Below, piece after piece: positions 19,359-26,918 of a stretch of 64,000 nucleotides of DNA (position 1 is the stretch's first letter; each line of letters starts with the position of its first letter). The notes beneath the pieces are model-generated. The model worked only from the letters and a program-made list of their open reading frames with translations, was not told the DNA's origin and searched no databases. Location of the stretch: contig JAUYQQ010000019.1 in assembly GCA_030697165.1 (NCBI GenBank), positions 62,001-126,000 of the forward strand, read 5' to 3'. The position numbers and the translations under genes were made by a program. This stretch comes from Acidobacteriota bacterium (GTDB taxonomy: Bacteria; Acidobacteriota; Vicinamibacteria; Vicinamibacterales; UBA2999).

Positions 19359-20083
19359 GGCTCGTGACGATCACCTTGTGGATCCTCATGGGCGCGGCCT
19401 TGACCGGCGGCGTCTACTGGTCGTTCCTGATCACGCCCGAATCCACCATCTGGAGCCTGGCCGCTTCGGCGCTGTTGTTACTCGCCGCGGGCTTCCTGCT
19501 GGCCCTGACCGTCAGCGGCGCCCTGCTCGGGTGGCAACGCGGCGTGTCGTCCAGCCTCATTCGTGCCGCGGCCGCGGGTGTCCCGGCCAGCATTCCTGCC
19601 GCGCTCATCGCCGGCCTGATCTGGTGGCTCGCCGGCGCCGCCACCGACCGCGTCACCATCAACAGCGGACCGATCAACGCATGGTTCATCGCCGCGCTCG
19701 GTTGGGACGATGTGTCGTGGTTGTTTACGGGGCTCGCCTGGCTGGCGATGTGGCTCAAGTGGGTGGTCGCGCCGATGTTGGCGCTGGCGCTAATGGCGGC
19801 CATCCTGACCGGCGGCTGGCGGGAGATGGCGGGCGCGGCGTGGCTCAAGCGCGCCCTCGCCCCCCTGCCGCTCGCCACGGCGACGCTGCTGTTTGTCGCG
19901 TTGGTCGCCGCGCCCTGGATCTACCTGGCGCCTTGGCGGCCAGCCGGGCTGCCCGCCACCTCGGTCGAACTCGCGTTCGTGATCGGCAAGCTGGCCGTGA
20001 CGGCGTGGTTGATGGCGGTGGGAGTCGCGCTTATCATCCGTCAAGCCACATGGACGATCTCGACGCACTCATCGGCGAACTGA
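19355..20083 (+). CDS. Polytopic membrane protein of the macroglobulin operon
   Basis: A 242-residue protein starting at the ATG that overlaps the macroglobulin stop (ATGA). There are six or so hydrophobic segments: residues 5-25, 33-57, 68-90, 125-148, 168-190 and 210-232. I recognise no family signature and no catalytic motifs. Coupling to the macroglobulin on one side and an overlap of 34 bp with the PilT-like gene on the other suggest that it belongs to the same envelope function, perhaps as an anchor or partner; this is inference. Confidence 0.7.
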   Translation: MRLVTITLWILMGAALTGGVYWSFLITPESTIWSLAASALLLLAAGFLLALTVSGALLGWQRGVSSSLIRAAAAGVPASIPAALIAGLIWWLAGAATDRVTINSGPINAWFIAALGWDDVSWLFTGLAWLAMWLKWVVAPMLALALMAAILTGGWREMAGAAWLKRALAPLPLATATLLFVALVAAPWIYLAPWRPAGLPATSVELAFVIGKLAVTAWLMAVGVALIIRQATWTISTHSSAN

Positions 20084-21174
20084 ACGCAACTGTCGCCGGC
20101 GAGACGCCGCTGCTCGAGGGCTCGAGCCGCGTCGAAGACTGGCTGGCCGAGGTCATTCGCCGCAAGGGCAGTGACCTGTTGCTGGTTGCCGGGCGTGGGC
20201 CGGCGGTTCGCATCGACGGGCTGCTGTCGCCGGTCGCCGACCTGGTGCTCGACGGCGACGACATTGCGGCCGCGATTACCCCACTGTTGCCGCCCCACGC
20301 GGCCCGCCAGTTTCGCGACACCGGCATCGCCGATGCGTCGCTGCGGTTGCCGGACCTGGGGCGCTTCCGCGTCAACCTCCATCACGAACGCGGCCGGGCC
20401 GCCGCCGCGATCCGGGTGCTGCCGAGCCGCGTGCCGTCGCTGGACGAGCTGAACCTGCCACCCGAGGTCGAGCAGTTGTCGCGACTAGGCCGCGGACTGG
20501 TCCTGATCGGCGGCGCCACCGGCTCGGGCAAGACCACGACGCTGGCGGCGCTGGTCGATGCTATCAACCGGCGCGAAGCCCGCCACATCATCACCGTCGA
20601 AGATCCGATCGAGTACGAGCATGCCCACCAGGCGGGACTGGTGGAACAGGTGGAGGTCGGCATCGACGCGCCTGACTTCCCAACGGCCCTCCGTGCCGCA
20701 GTGCGGCAGGCACCCGACATCCTGGTGATTGGCGAGATGCGCGACCACGAGTCCATGCGCATTGCCCTCAGCGCGGCCGAAACCGGCCATCTGGTCTTCA
20801 GTAGCCTCCACACGACTGACGTCGCCGCCTCGGTCGGTCGCATTTGCGATTCGTTCCCGAACGAGCGGCACAACACCATTCGCCAGGAGTTGTCGCTGGC
20901 GCTGTCGGCGGTGTTGATCCAGACGTTGATTCCGCGGACCGGGGGCGGCCGGGTGCCGGCGGTCGAGTTGCTGATGGTCAGCTTCGGCGCTCGCCAGCAC
21001 ATTCGGAAGGACACGCTGCAGCACCTGCACCAGGAGATCACGATGACCCGCAAGGCCGGCTCGATTACGCGGGAAGAATCCCTGGCGCGCCTCGTGAGAT
21101 CGGGCGCGATTAGCCGCGCGGAAGCGATCGGCCGGTCGGGCCATGTCGATGAACTAGAGGGCCTGCTGCGATAA
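20050..21174 (+). CDS. PilT-like secretion/pilus retraction ATPase
   Basis: A 374-residue ATPase of the PilT/VirB11 superfamily. The N-terminal PAS-like domain (about 20-130) is followed by Walker A GATGSGKT (155-162), the Asp-box ITVEDPIEYEH (181-191), Walker B ILVIGEMRD (224-232) and the His-box SSLHTTD. The C-terminal part has RQELSLALSAVLIQTLIPR, as in PilT. The family powers retraction of type IV pili. No other pilus gene is present in the window; the gene is at the end of the macroglobulin operon and overlaps the previous gene by 34 bp, so an unusual envelope role or simple read-through are both possible. The first 20 residues are acidic. Confidence 0.88.
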   Translation: MDDLDALIGELNATVAGETPLLEGSSRVEDWLAEVIRRKGSDLLLVAGRGPAVRIDGLLSPVADLVLDGDDIAAAITPLLPPHAARQFRDTGIADASLRLPDLGRFRVNLHHERGRAAAAIRVLPSRVPSLDELNLPPEVEQLSRLGRGLVLIGGATGSGKTTTLAALVDAINRREARHIITVEDPIEYEHAHQAGLVEQVEVGIDAPDFPTALRAAVRQAPDILVIGEMRDHESMRIALSAAETGHLVFSSLHTTDVAASVGRICDSFPNERHNTIRQELSLALSAVLIQTLIPRTGGGRVPAVELLMVSFGARQHIRKDTLQHLHQEITMTRKAGSITREESLARLVRSGAISRAEAIGRSGHVDELEGLLR

Positions 21175-21175
21175 A

Positions 21176-21200
21176 GCACCCTGGCACCCTGGCACCTACC
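21176..21200. repeat. GCACCCTGG 9-bp repeat between converging genes
   Basis: About two and a half copies of GCACCCTGG lie between the stops of the PilT-like gene and the transpeptidase-SpoIID fusion. This is a variant of the GGTGCC 9-bp family seen at 21721, 28686, 35821 and 41335. Confidence 0.6.
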
Positions 21201-23493
21201 TAACCTGATCCCAACGCTTGCCGTTGGCGATTTCTCGCGCGAAGCAGGCTTCGGCTCGGGCGTAGGCTTCGCGTTGCGCACCGGCGGAGATCGGACGCAA
21301 CAACTCCGCATCCTTCGGACACGCGACCCTGGCGGCAGCCGTACGCGACGCCGGCGGGGTGGCAAAGTATGCAGCCGCCCCTTCTCTCACCCACATCGGC
21401 CGGCTCGACAGCACCTCGTCCAGCAGCGCATGCGCCACCTCGTGGCGGATGGTTCGCTCGAGCTGTCCGCGCTGCTTGAGCGTGGTCAGCGGCAACAGGT
21501 CGATGGCGGCGCCGTCGGTCGCGCCCGACACCCACCACGGCTGGCCGGTGGCACGGCCAAAGCTATCGACCGAAGGATGCACGGTGACCCGCAGGCGCGC
21601 GGGCGGCTTGGCGCCAGTGGCCTTCGAAATCTCGTCGCGACTGCGGCGGATCAAGGTCAACAGGCTGGCGCGATCGCCTTCCTCACTCCCCGGCAGGGCC
21701 AAGGCGATGTCGGTAGAAATAGGTGCCAAGGGTGCCACAGGTGCCAGGGGTGCCATCGGTGCCACAGGGCCGGACGGGGTCGGCACGTTGGTCGTTAGCG
21801 CGCTCGGTGAGCCGGCGCCAATGGTCAGGCCCGGATAGTAGAACTTCAGGATCTCGTCGGCGGTCTCGCCTCGCGCCGCGCGCGTGCCGGCGCCGATGAC
21901 GCACAGGCCTACGCCGTGACCAAACCCACGGCCGCGGAAGTGATACCCGCTGCTGGTCCGCTTGACGTCGAACGCCGTGCTCTTGATGGCGGCGAACCCG
22001 GCCACGCGACCCACCGCCATGCGGAACTCGTGGCCGCTCATCTCCGCGGGCGTAAAGCCATCGACCCGCACCCGCGAGACGCGGCCCGACTGGTTGCGGG
22101 CCAGCACGCGGACGTCGCGCAGGCGATCGCCGCGCAGACCGGCGTTGCGCAGCGCCCGTTCCACGTCGCGCACGCGAACCTCGCTCTCCCACGCCGGCTC
22201 GCTCGCATCCGCATCGTCCCGCACCGACGCGGCGTCGGCATAGTCGATGGCGCCGGGCCATACCTCCGACGCCAGTTCGGTGCGGCCGCCGCATGAGGCC
22301 GAATAGAACACAAATGCCGGTTGTCCCCGGCTGAGCAGCAGCCGCCCGGTGGTGGCCTGCGCCGCACGGGTCGTCGTCGGCGTCGCCGCGCGGACCACCT
22401 GGCAGTGCGTCGTGTCGCACAAGTCGAACCCCTCGCGACGATGGCGGTTGCGATTGGCAATGGCGAACGTTCGAGCGGTGATCGCGAGCGCCTGCTGCGC
22501 CGCATCCCCCGCCCGCGGCTGCCCTTCGCCCGCGAGTACTTGCGAGATATAGATATCGACGGCGATGGTCTCGACCCTGGTTTGACCGCTTGCCAGTGTG
22601 CGGCCAAGTCTTATCGGTGCCAAGGGCCCGCCTTCGCGGCCGGAGGCGGATGCCTGGGTGCGCTGGGCAAGAACATCGGCGGCAATCGCCGCGGCATCGA
22701 CACCGGCGCCGCCGGGCGCGGCGACGATAACGCCGTGGGTCGGGCGGTCGGCGGGTGTGAGCGCGACCACCAGGCCGAGCGACACGCCGCTGGGCATCAG
22801 GATGGATCCCGTCTTGGCGAGCGCCGACACGCCGGAATTCTTCAGCGCCGAGGCCGTGCCGTAGTCGGCTGCGCCGCGCAGCCCGTCGAGCAACACGGTC
22901 TTGGTGGCGGGGCTCATCGGCACCGGCGTGTCCTTGCCGGCGCCGGCCAGGCGCGCCAACACGTCGATCATCGCGCGGGGGCTGGTGCGCGGACCTGCGA
23001 GGCCCACCAGGGCGGGTGCCAGGGCCGTACCGGCGGCGAGCGGCGGCAAGCCGGCGGCAAGGCGCGTGCGGTTCACGCGATCGCGCGACAGCCGCGGCGC
23101 CAGCGACACGAAGAAGTCGTTGCAGGAATACGCCAGCGCTTCCGCCGGCGACAGCGCGCGCTTCAGGTCGGGATGCGCGCACACGTACTTCTGGCCGTCG
23201 ACGGTGACCGTCCGCCGGCACATGTGATCGGAATCGGCGCGGATCACGCCGTCTTCGAGCGCGGCCACCAGCGCCACGGCCTTGACGATGGAGCCAGGCA
23301 GGACGGGGGTATCGAGAATGTCGGCGCGGGCTTCGCGCCGCTCACGCGGGTTGTCGAGGTGGCGAACGAAGAACGCTGGACCCGAAGTCGCGGGCCCCTG
23401 CTTGTCCACCGTAGCCGTGGCGAAGGTGGAGGCGTGGAGGCTGGCGACCGCAGACATCGCTGCCAACGCCAGCACGCCCCGCCACCATCTCAT
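21196..23493 (-). CDS. Secreted transpeptidase-like / SpoIID / HExxH metallopeptidase fusion
   Basis: A 765-residue protein from the ATG at 23493, which overlaps the SET gene stop. Signal peptide about 1-22. Domain 1 (about 30-280) is penicillin-binding-like, with S68-x-x-K71, S123-x-N125 and K227-T-G. Domain 2 (about 305-560) is a SpoIID/amidase-enhancer domain, with AQQALAITARTFAIA, CGGRTELASEVWPG and GRGFGHGVGL. Domain 3 (about 595-765) carries H684-E-x-x-H688 with E704 in WVREGAAAYFA, a gluzincin-type zinc site. A Pro/Ala linker (578-592) is written by GGTGCC 9-bp repeats, and SGREGGP (284-290) by another repeat. Likely periplasmic peptidoglycan remodelling. A relation to DUF2300 proteins (YfaQ/MagB) of macroglobulin operons is possible but unchecked. 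Confidence 0.85.
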   Translation of the reverse strand: MRWWRGVLALAAMSAVASLHASTFATATVDKQGPATSGPAFFVRHLDNPRERREARADILDTPVLPGSIVKAVALVAALEDGVIRADSDHMCRRTVTVDGQKYVCAHPDLKRALSPAEALAYSCNDFFVSLAPRLSRDRVNRTRLAAGLPPLAAGTALAPALVGLAGPRTSPRAMIDVLARLAGAGKDTPVPMSPATKTVLLDGLRGAADYGTASALKNSGVSALAKTGSILMPSGVSLGLVVALTPADRPTHGVIVAAPGGAGVDAAAIAADVLAQRTQASASGREGGPLAPIRLGRTLASGQTRVETIAVDIYISQVLAGEGQPRAGDAAQQALAITARTFAIANRNRHRREGFDLCDTTHCQVVRAATPTTTRAAQATTGRLLLSRGQPAFVFYSASCGGRTELASEVWPGAIDYADAASVRDDADASEPAWESEVRVRDVERALRNAGLRGDRLRDVRVLARNQSGRVSRVRVDGFTPAEMSGHEFRMAVGRVAGFAAIKSTAFDVKRTSSGYHFRGRGFGHGVGLCVIGAGTRAARGETADEILKFYYPGLTIGAGSPSALTTNVPTPSGPVAPMAPLAPVAPLAPISTDIALALPGSEEGDRASLLTLIRRSRDEISKATGAKPPARLRVTVHPSVDSFGRATGQPWWVSGATDGAAIDLLPLTTLKQRGQLERTIRHEVAHALLDEVLSSRPMWVREGAAAYFATPPASRTAAARVACPKDAELLRPISAGAQREAYARAEACFAREIANGKRWDQVR
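21721..21763. repeat. GGTGCC 9-bp repeat tract inside the fusion gene
   Basis: About five copies of a 9-bp unit (AGGTGCCAA and variants). On the coding strand it is translated as an in-frame APLAPVAP-type linker between the SpoIID and metallopeptidase domains. Confidence 0.85.
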
Positions 23494-23912
23494 AGCTTGG
23501 TCTTGCAGCCCGGCCGGCACAGGCACGGGATGATCTTGTCGCCTTCGGTGTTGTAGTCGTAGGTCAGCTCTTCGCCCTTGGCGATGGCCTTCGAGGCGCG
23601 AATCCAGATGGTCTTGGTCACGGCGTCCACGTCGATCCAGCAGTTGCCCTTGCAGGAGTGGTTGATGAAGCGCGCGTCGTTGCCGCCGACGTGCGCGTCG
23701 CGGCTCCAGTTGCGGTTGACGCGGAACACCCAGATGCAACCTTTCTTCAGGTAGCGGTCTTCGCGGCTCTCGCTCTGCTTGTTGGTGATCAGCTCGCCGG
23801 CGTAGTCGATGATGCGCTTGTTCTTATTGATGGGCTCCAGGGCGAACACGCCGAAGCCGTGGAGTTTGGAACGTTTTCGGAGCACTTTCGGAAGGGTCGG
23901 CGCTTTAGGCAT
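23490..23912 (-). CDS. SET-domain protein lysine methyltransferase
   Basis: A 140-residue protein from the ATG at 23912 (MPKAPTLPKVLRKRS). It is a compact SET domain: GFGVFALEPINKNKRIIDYAGELI, then FINHSCKGNCW (the pseudoknot NHSC motif), EELTYDYN with the catalytic tyrosine, and a post-SET zinc cysteine set CLCRPGCKTKL. It would transfer methyl groups from S-adenosylmethionine to lysine; the bacterial target is unknown. The ATGA overlap with the following transpeptidase-SpoIID gene argues for one transcript. An upstream ATG at 24011 would overlap the promoter of the divergent RidA gene and is not favoured. Confidence 0.9.
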   Translation of the reverse strand: MPKAPTLPKVLRKRSKLHGFGVFALEPINKNKRIIDYAGELITNKQSESREDRYLKKGCIWVFRVNRNWSRDAHVGGNDARFINHSCKGNCWIDVDAVTKTIWIRASKAIAKGEELTYDYNTEGDKIIPCLCRPGCKTKL

Positions 23913-24012
23913 CTGTGGGTGTCTATGGTCGCGGTAACGAATGAGTGAACGGTCTCGTAACAGTTCAGCCAGTGTAGCAAGGAATGATACATTGTCGGTC
24001 GAGAGGTGCACC

Positions 24013-25179
24013 GTGCGAGGCTATTTGACGACGTTAGTGCTTGTGTCCGTAGTGAGTTTGGGGGTGACCGTGCAAGGCCAGCGACAGCTGTTTCCGGCGG
24101 CCGGCAATTTGCCCTTCAGTGCCGCAGCCAAGGGTGACGGATTGGTCTACATCGCCGGCACGATCGTCGCCCAGGGCGACATCAAGGCCCAGACCAAGGC
24201 CGTGCTCGACAGCATGGGCCAGACGCTGACCAAGGCCGGTTCGAGCCTGCAGAATGTCGCCAGCGTCAACGTCTACCTGAAGAACGCGGCCGACGCAGCC
24301 GCGATGACCGAAGTGTGGCGCGAGACCTGGCCCAAGAACGCGCCCGCACGCACGACCGTCATTGCCGACTTCGTCGTCCCCGGCGCGCTGATCGAAATGT
24401 CGGCGGTCGCCGTCCCCACTGGCGGTGAACGCGTCGCCATCACGCCGGCCGGGTGGTCAACCGCCAACCCCTACAGCTACGCCATCAGGACGGGCGACTT
24501 CCTGTTCCTGTCGGGCATGGTCTCGCGCGGGGTCAAGGACAACGTGCCGGTCGAAGGCGACATGACGACGCAAATGAACACGATCATGACCAACGCCGGT
24601 GAGCTGCTGAAGGCGGCCGGGTTCGGCTTTGAACACGTCGTCGCCAACCGGGTCTACATCACCGACGGCACCAAGTTCGGCGAGATGAACAAGGCCTATG
24701 TGCCGCACTTCCCGAAGGATCCGCCGGCCCGCGCGACCACCATTGTCGGCCTGCCGGGTCCGACCTACCAGGTCGAAATCACCATGACGGCGAACCGCCG
24801 TCCGAAGCAGACCTTTGCCACTCCTAACGCCGACGGCACACCGGGGCGGCCGAGCGCGACGCTCAGCAGCGCGGTGAAGGTGGGCAATACGCTCTACCTG
24901 GCCGGCTTGCTCGGCAACAACGCCACCAACAAGGGCGACATGGAAGCGCAAACCAAGGAGACCCTGGCGCGGGTTGGCCGCACGCTGACCGCGGCCGGTT
25001 TCGGCTGGGACGACCTGGTCGAGGGCATGGTGTGGATCACTGACCTCGCTGGTTTCGACGCCATGAACGCAGGCTACCGGTCGGTGATCTCGAAAGACTT
25101 CCCCGCTCGAGCGACGGTGAAGTCAGGGCTGGTCGGCAACGACGGCCTGGTCGAGATCATGTTCATCGCCACCAAATAA
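24013..25179 (+). CDS. Secreted triple RidA/YjgF-domain protein
   Basis: A protein of 388 residues from a GTG at 24013 with GAGAGG upstream. The signal peptide (about 1-24) is followed by three RidA/YER057c/UK114 domains of about 120 residues each. The repeated marks are an L(V/F/Y)xxAG or LxLSG strand, a D(M/I)xxQTKxxLxxxGxxLxxAG helix, a VxVYxxD/NxxDxxxM turn and PARTTVxxxxLVxPGxxVEI-like ends. Cytosolic RidA hydrolyses reactive enamines; the substrate of exported forms is not known. The arginine in ARTTV (first copy) and ARATV/ARATT (others) is present. It is divergent from the SET gene and convergent with sulP. Confidence 0.87.
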   Translation: MRGYLTTLVLVSVVSLGVTVQGQRQLFPAAGNLPFSAAAKGDGLVYIAGTIVAQGDIKAQTKAVLDSMGQTLTKAGSSLQNVASVNVYLKNAADAAAMTEVWRETWPKNAPARTTVIADFVVPGALIEMSAVAVPTGGERVAITPAGWSTANPYSYAIRTGDFLFLSGMVSRGVKDNVPVEGDMTTQMNTIMTNAGELLKAAGFGFEHVVANRVYITDGTKFGEMNKAYVPHFPKDPPARATTIVGLPGPTYQVEITMTANRRPKQTFATPNADGTPGRPSATLSSAVKVGNTLYLAGLLGNNATNKGDMEAQTKETLARVGRTLTAAGFGWDDLVEGMVWITDLAGFDAMNAGYRSVISKDFPARATVKSGLVGNDGLVEIMFIATK

Positions 25180-25193
25180 CCAAACAATGTAGC

Positions 25194-25211
25194 CTCCGGC
25201 TTTAGCCGGAG
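25194..25211. repeat. CTCCGGC-TTTA-GCCGGAG hairpin
   Basis: A seven-pair perfect stem with a TTTA loop, just after the RidA stop. The same design recurs three times at 43167-43239. It looks like a REP-type mobile palindrome and may help stop transcripts. Confidence 0.75.
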
Positions 25212-25226
25212 CTAGGCAACAACGAA

Positions 25227-25260
25227 AGGCCGAGGCTACCTAGCCTCGGCCTGTTCCTTT
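25227..25260. terminator. Bidirectional terminator between converging RidA and sulP genes
   Basis: The perfect 12-pair stem AGGCCGAGGCTA / TAGCCTCGGCCT with a CC loop occupies 25227-25252. It is followed by GTTCCTTTTT on the plus strand, and by TTTCGTTGTT on the minus strand. The sulP stop codon lies inside the stem. Confidence 0.8.
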
Positions 25261-26918
25261 TCCGCCATCACCACCGCCGCCCGATCGAGCGCGGCCTGCA
25301 CACTCTCGCAAATGTTGGCCTCGCCCAGCCGCTCGTGGAGTTCGGCCTTCTGCAGGGCGGCCAACGGCTGCCGCGGCGCGCCGCACAGCACCAGCGTGCG
25401 GCCCTTGGCCTTCAACTCGTCAGCCAGTTCCTCGATCGCGCTGATGCCGGTGGCGTCGATCGCCGTCATGTTCCGGAGACGCAGCACCACGACCGGCGGC
25501 AACGTGTCGGCGTGATCCGACATCTCTCGCAGCTTGTCGGTCCCGCCAAACAGGAACGGGCCGTGAATGCGGAAGACGGCGACGTAATCGGGAATGACCT
25601 TGTCCTGCAGGATGTGCGGACGTCCCGCTTCAATGTAGGCGTGGGTCACGCGGCTCACGGTCGTCGTGGCCGCGACCCGGCGGATGAACAGCAGCGCCGC
25701 CAGCACCATGCCGACCTCGACCGCCACCGTCAGGTCGGCCAGCACCGTGAGCAGGAACGTCGCAGTCCAGACCAGGATATCGGCGTACGACTGCTTGAAG
25801 ACCTCGCCAATCTCCAGCCACTCGCCCATGTTCCACGCCACCACGAACAGGATGGCGGCGAGCACCGGCAACGGAACGTACGCCGCCAGCCGCGCGCCGA
25901 ACAGCAGCACCCCCAGCAGGGTCACGGCGTGGATGATCCCCGACATCGGCGATCGCGCACCGGAGCGGATGTTGGTCGCCGTGCGCGCCAGCGCGCCGGT
26001 CGCCGGCAACCCGCCAAACATCGGCGACACGATGTTGGCCACGCCCTGGGCAAACAACTCGGTATTCGGATTATGACGATCACCGCCCATGCGATCGGCC
26101 ACGACCGCCGACAGCAACGACTCGATCGCGCCGAGCATGGCGACCGTGAGCGCCGGTGAGAGCAGCGTCAAGACCAACTCGGGCCGGAACGCCGGGATGT
26201 GGAACTCGGGCAGGCCCGCCGGAATGCCGCCAAACCGCGACCCCACGGTGGCGACGTCGAGTTGGAGCGCGAACGCGATGCCGGTGCCGGCAAACAGCGC
26301 CACGATGTACGCGGGAACCCGCTTGAAGTAGCGGCTCCAGAGGATCAGCAGCAGCAACGTGCCCACGCCGAGCGCCAGCGAGTCTGGCGACACGGCGCCC
26401 AGGTTGGCGCCAATCACCTCGATGCGCCCGATGAACTCCCCGGGCACCTCCATCTCGAGACCCAGGAAGTCCTTGATCTGCGTGCTGGCAATGACCAGGG
26501 CAATGCCGTTGGTGAAGCCGACGATCACCGGCTTGGGGATGTACTTCACGGCCGTGCCCGTGCCGGTCAGTCCCATCACGACCAGGATCACGCCGGCCAT
26601 GAGCGTGCACATGAACAGGCCGTCGATGCCGTACTGGGCGACGATGCCCGAGATGACGACCACGAACGCGCCGGTCGGGCCGCCGATCTGGAACTTCGAC
26701 CCGCCGAGCGCCGAGATGATGAAGCCGGTGACGATGGCGCAGTAGATGCCGGCCTGGGGCGGGAGACCCGAGGCGATGGCAAACGCCATGGCCAGCGGCA
26801 GGGCCACCAGGCCCACGGTGACACCGGCGATCACGTCGGCGGTCACCGCCGCCGAATCATACCCGCCGGCCAGCGTCTGGACCGATCGGGGCACCCACCC
26901 TGGCAGTGGTTTCGTCAT
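25236..26918 (-). CDS. SulP-family anion transporter with STAS domain
   Basis: A 560-residue permease. The membrane part has 12-14 helices and SulP signatures such as GLVALPLAMAFAIASG, GGPTGAFVVV and GFTNGIALVIA, with PMFGGLPATGALARTATNIRSGA in the second half. It is followed by a cytoplasmic STAS domain (about 440-550) with LRNMTAIDATGISAIEEL; the position often held by the STAS serine is a threonine. The family moves sulfate, bicarbonate or other anions. It follows the beta-propeller gene with an ATGA overlap, which suggests co-expression. Confidence 0.92.
   Translation of the reverse strand: MTKPLPGWVPRSVQTLAGGYDSAAVTADVIAGVTVGLVALPLAMAFAIASGLPPQAGIYCAIVTGFIISALGGSKFQIGGPTGAFVVVISGIVAQYGIDGLFMCTLMAGVILVVMGLTGTGTAVKYIPKPVIVGFTNGIALVIASTQIKDFLGLEMEVPGEFIGRIEVIGANLGAVSPDSLALGVGTLLLLILWSRYFKRVPAYIVALFAGTGIAFALQLDVATVGSRFGGIPAGLPEFHIPAFRPELVLTLLSPALTVAMLGAIESLLSAVVADRMGGDRHNPNTELFAQGVANIVSPMFGGLPATGALARTATNIRSGARSPMSGIIHAVTLLGVLLFGARLAAYVPLPVLAAILFVVAWNMGEWLEIGEVFKQSYADILVWTATFLLTVLADLTVAVEVGMVLAALLFIRRVAATTTVSRVTHAYIEAGRPHILQDKVIPDYVAVFRIHGPFLFGGTDKLREMSDHADTLPPVVVLRLRNMTAIDATGISAIEELADELKAKGRTLVLCGAPRQPLAALQKAELHERLGEANICESVQAALDRAAVVMAEKEQAEAR

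Noticed and set aside
19378-20049. N-terminal extension of the PilT-like ATPase
   Set aside because: The extension is the membrane-protein gene read in another frame; the ATG at 20050 gives the normal PilT length.
22321-23556. 411-codon plus-strand frame opposite the transpeptidase-SpoIID gene
   Set aside because: Shadow frame; the minus strand carries all catalytic motifs.
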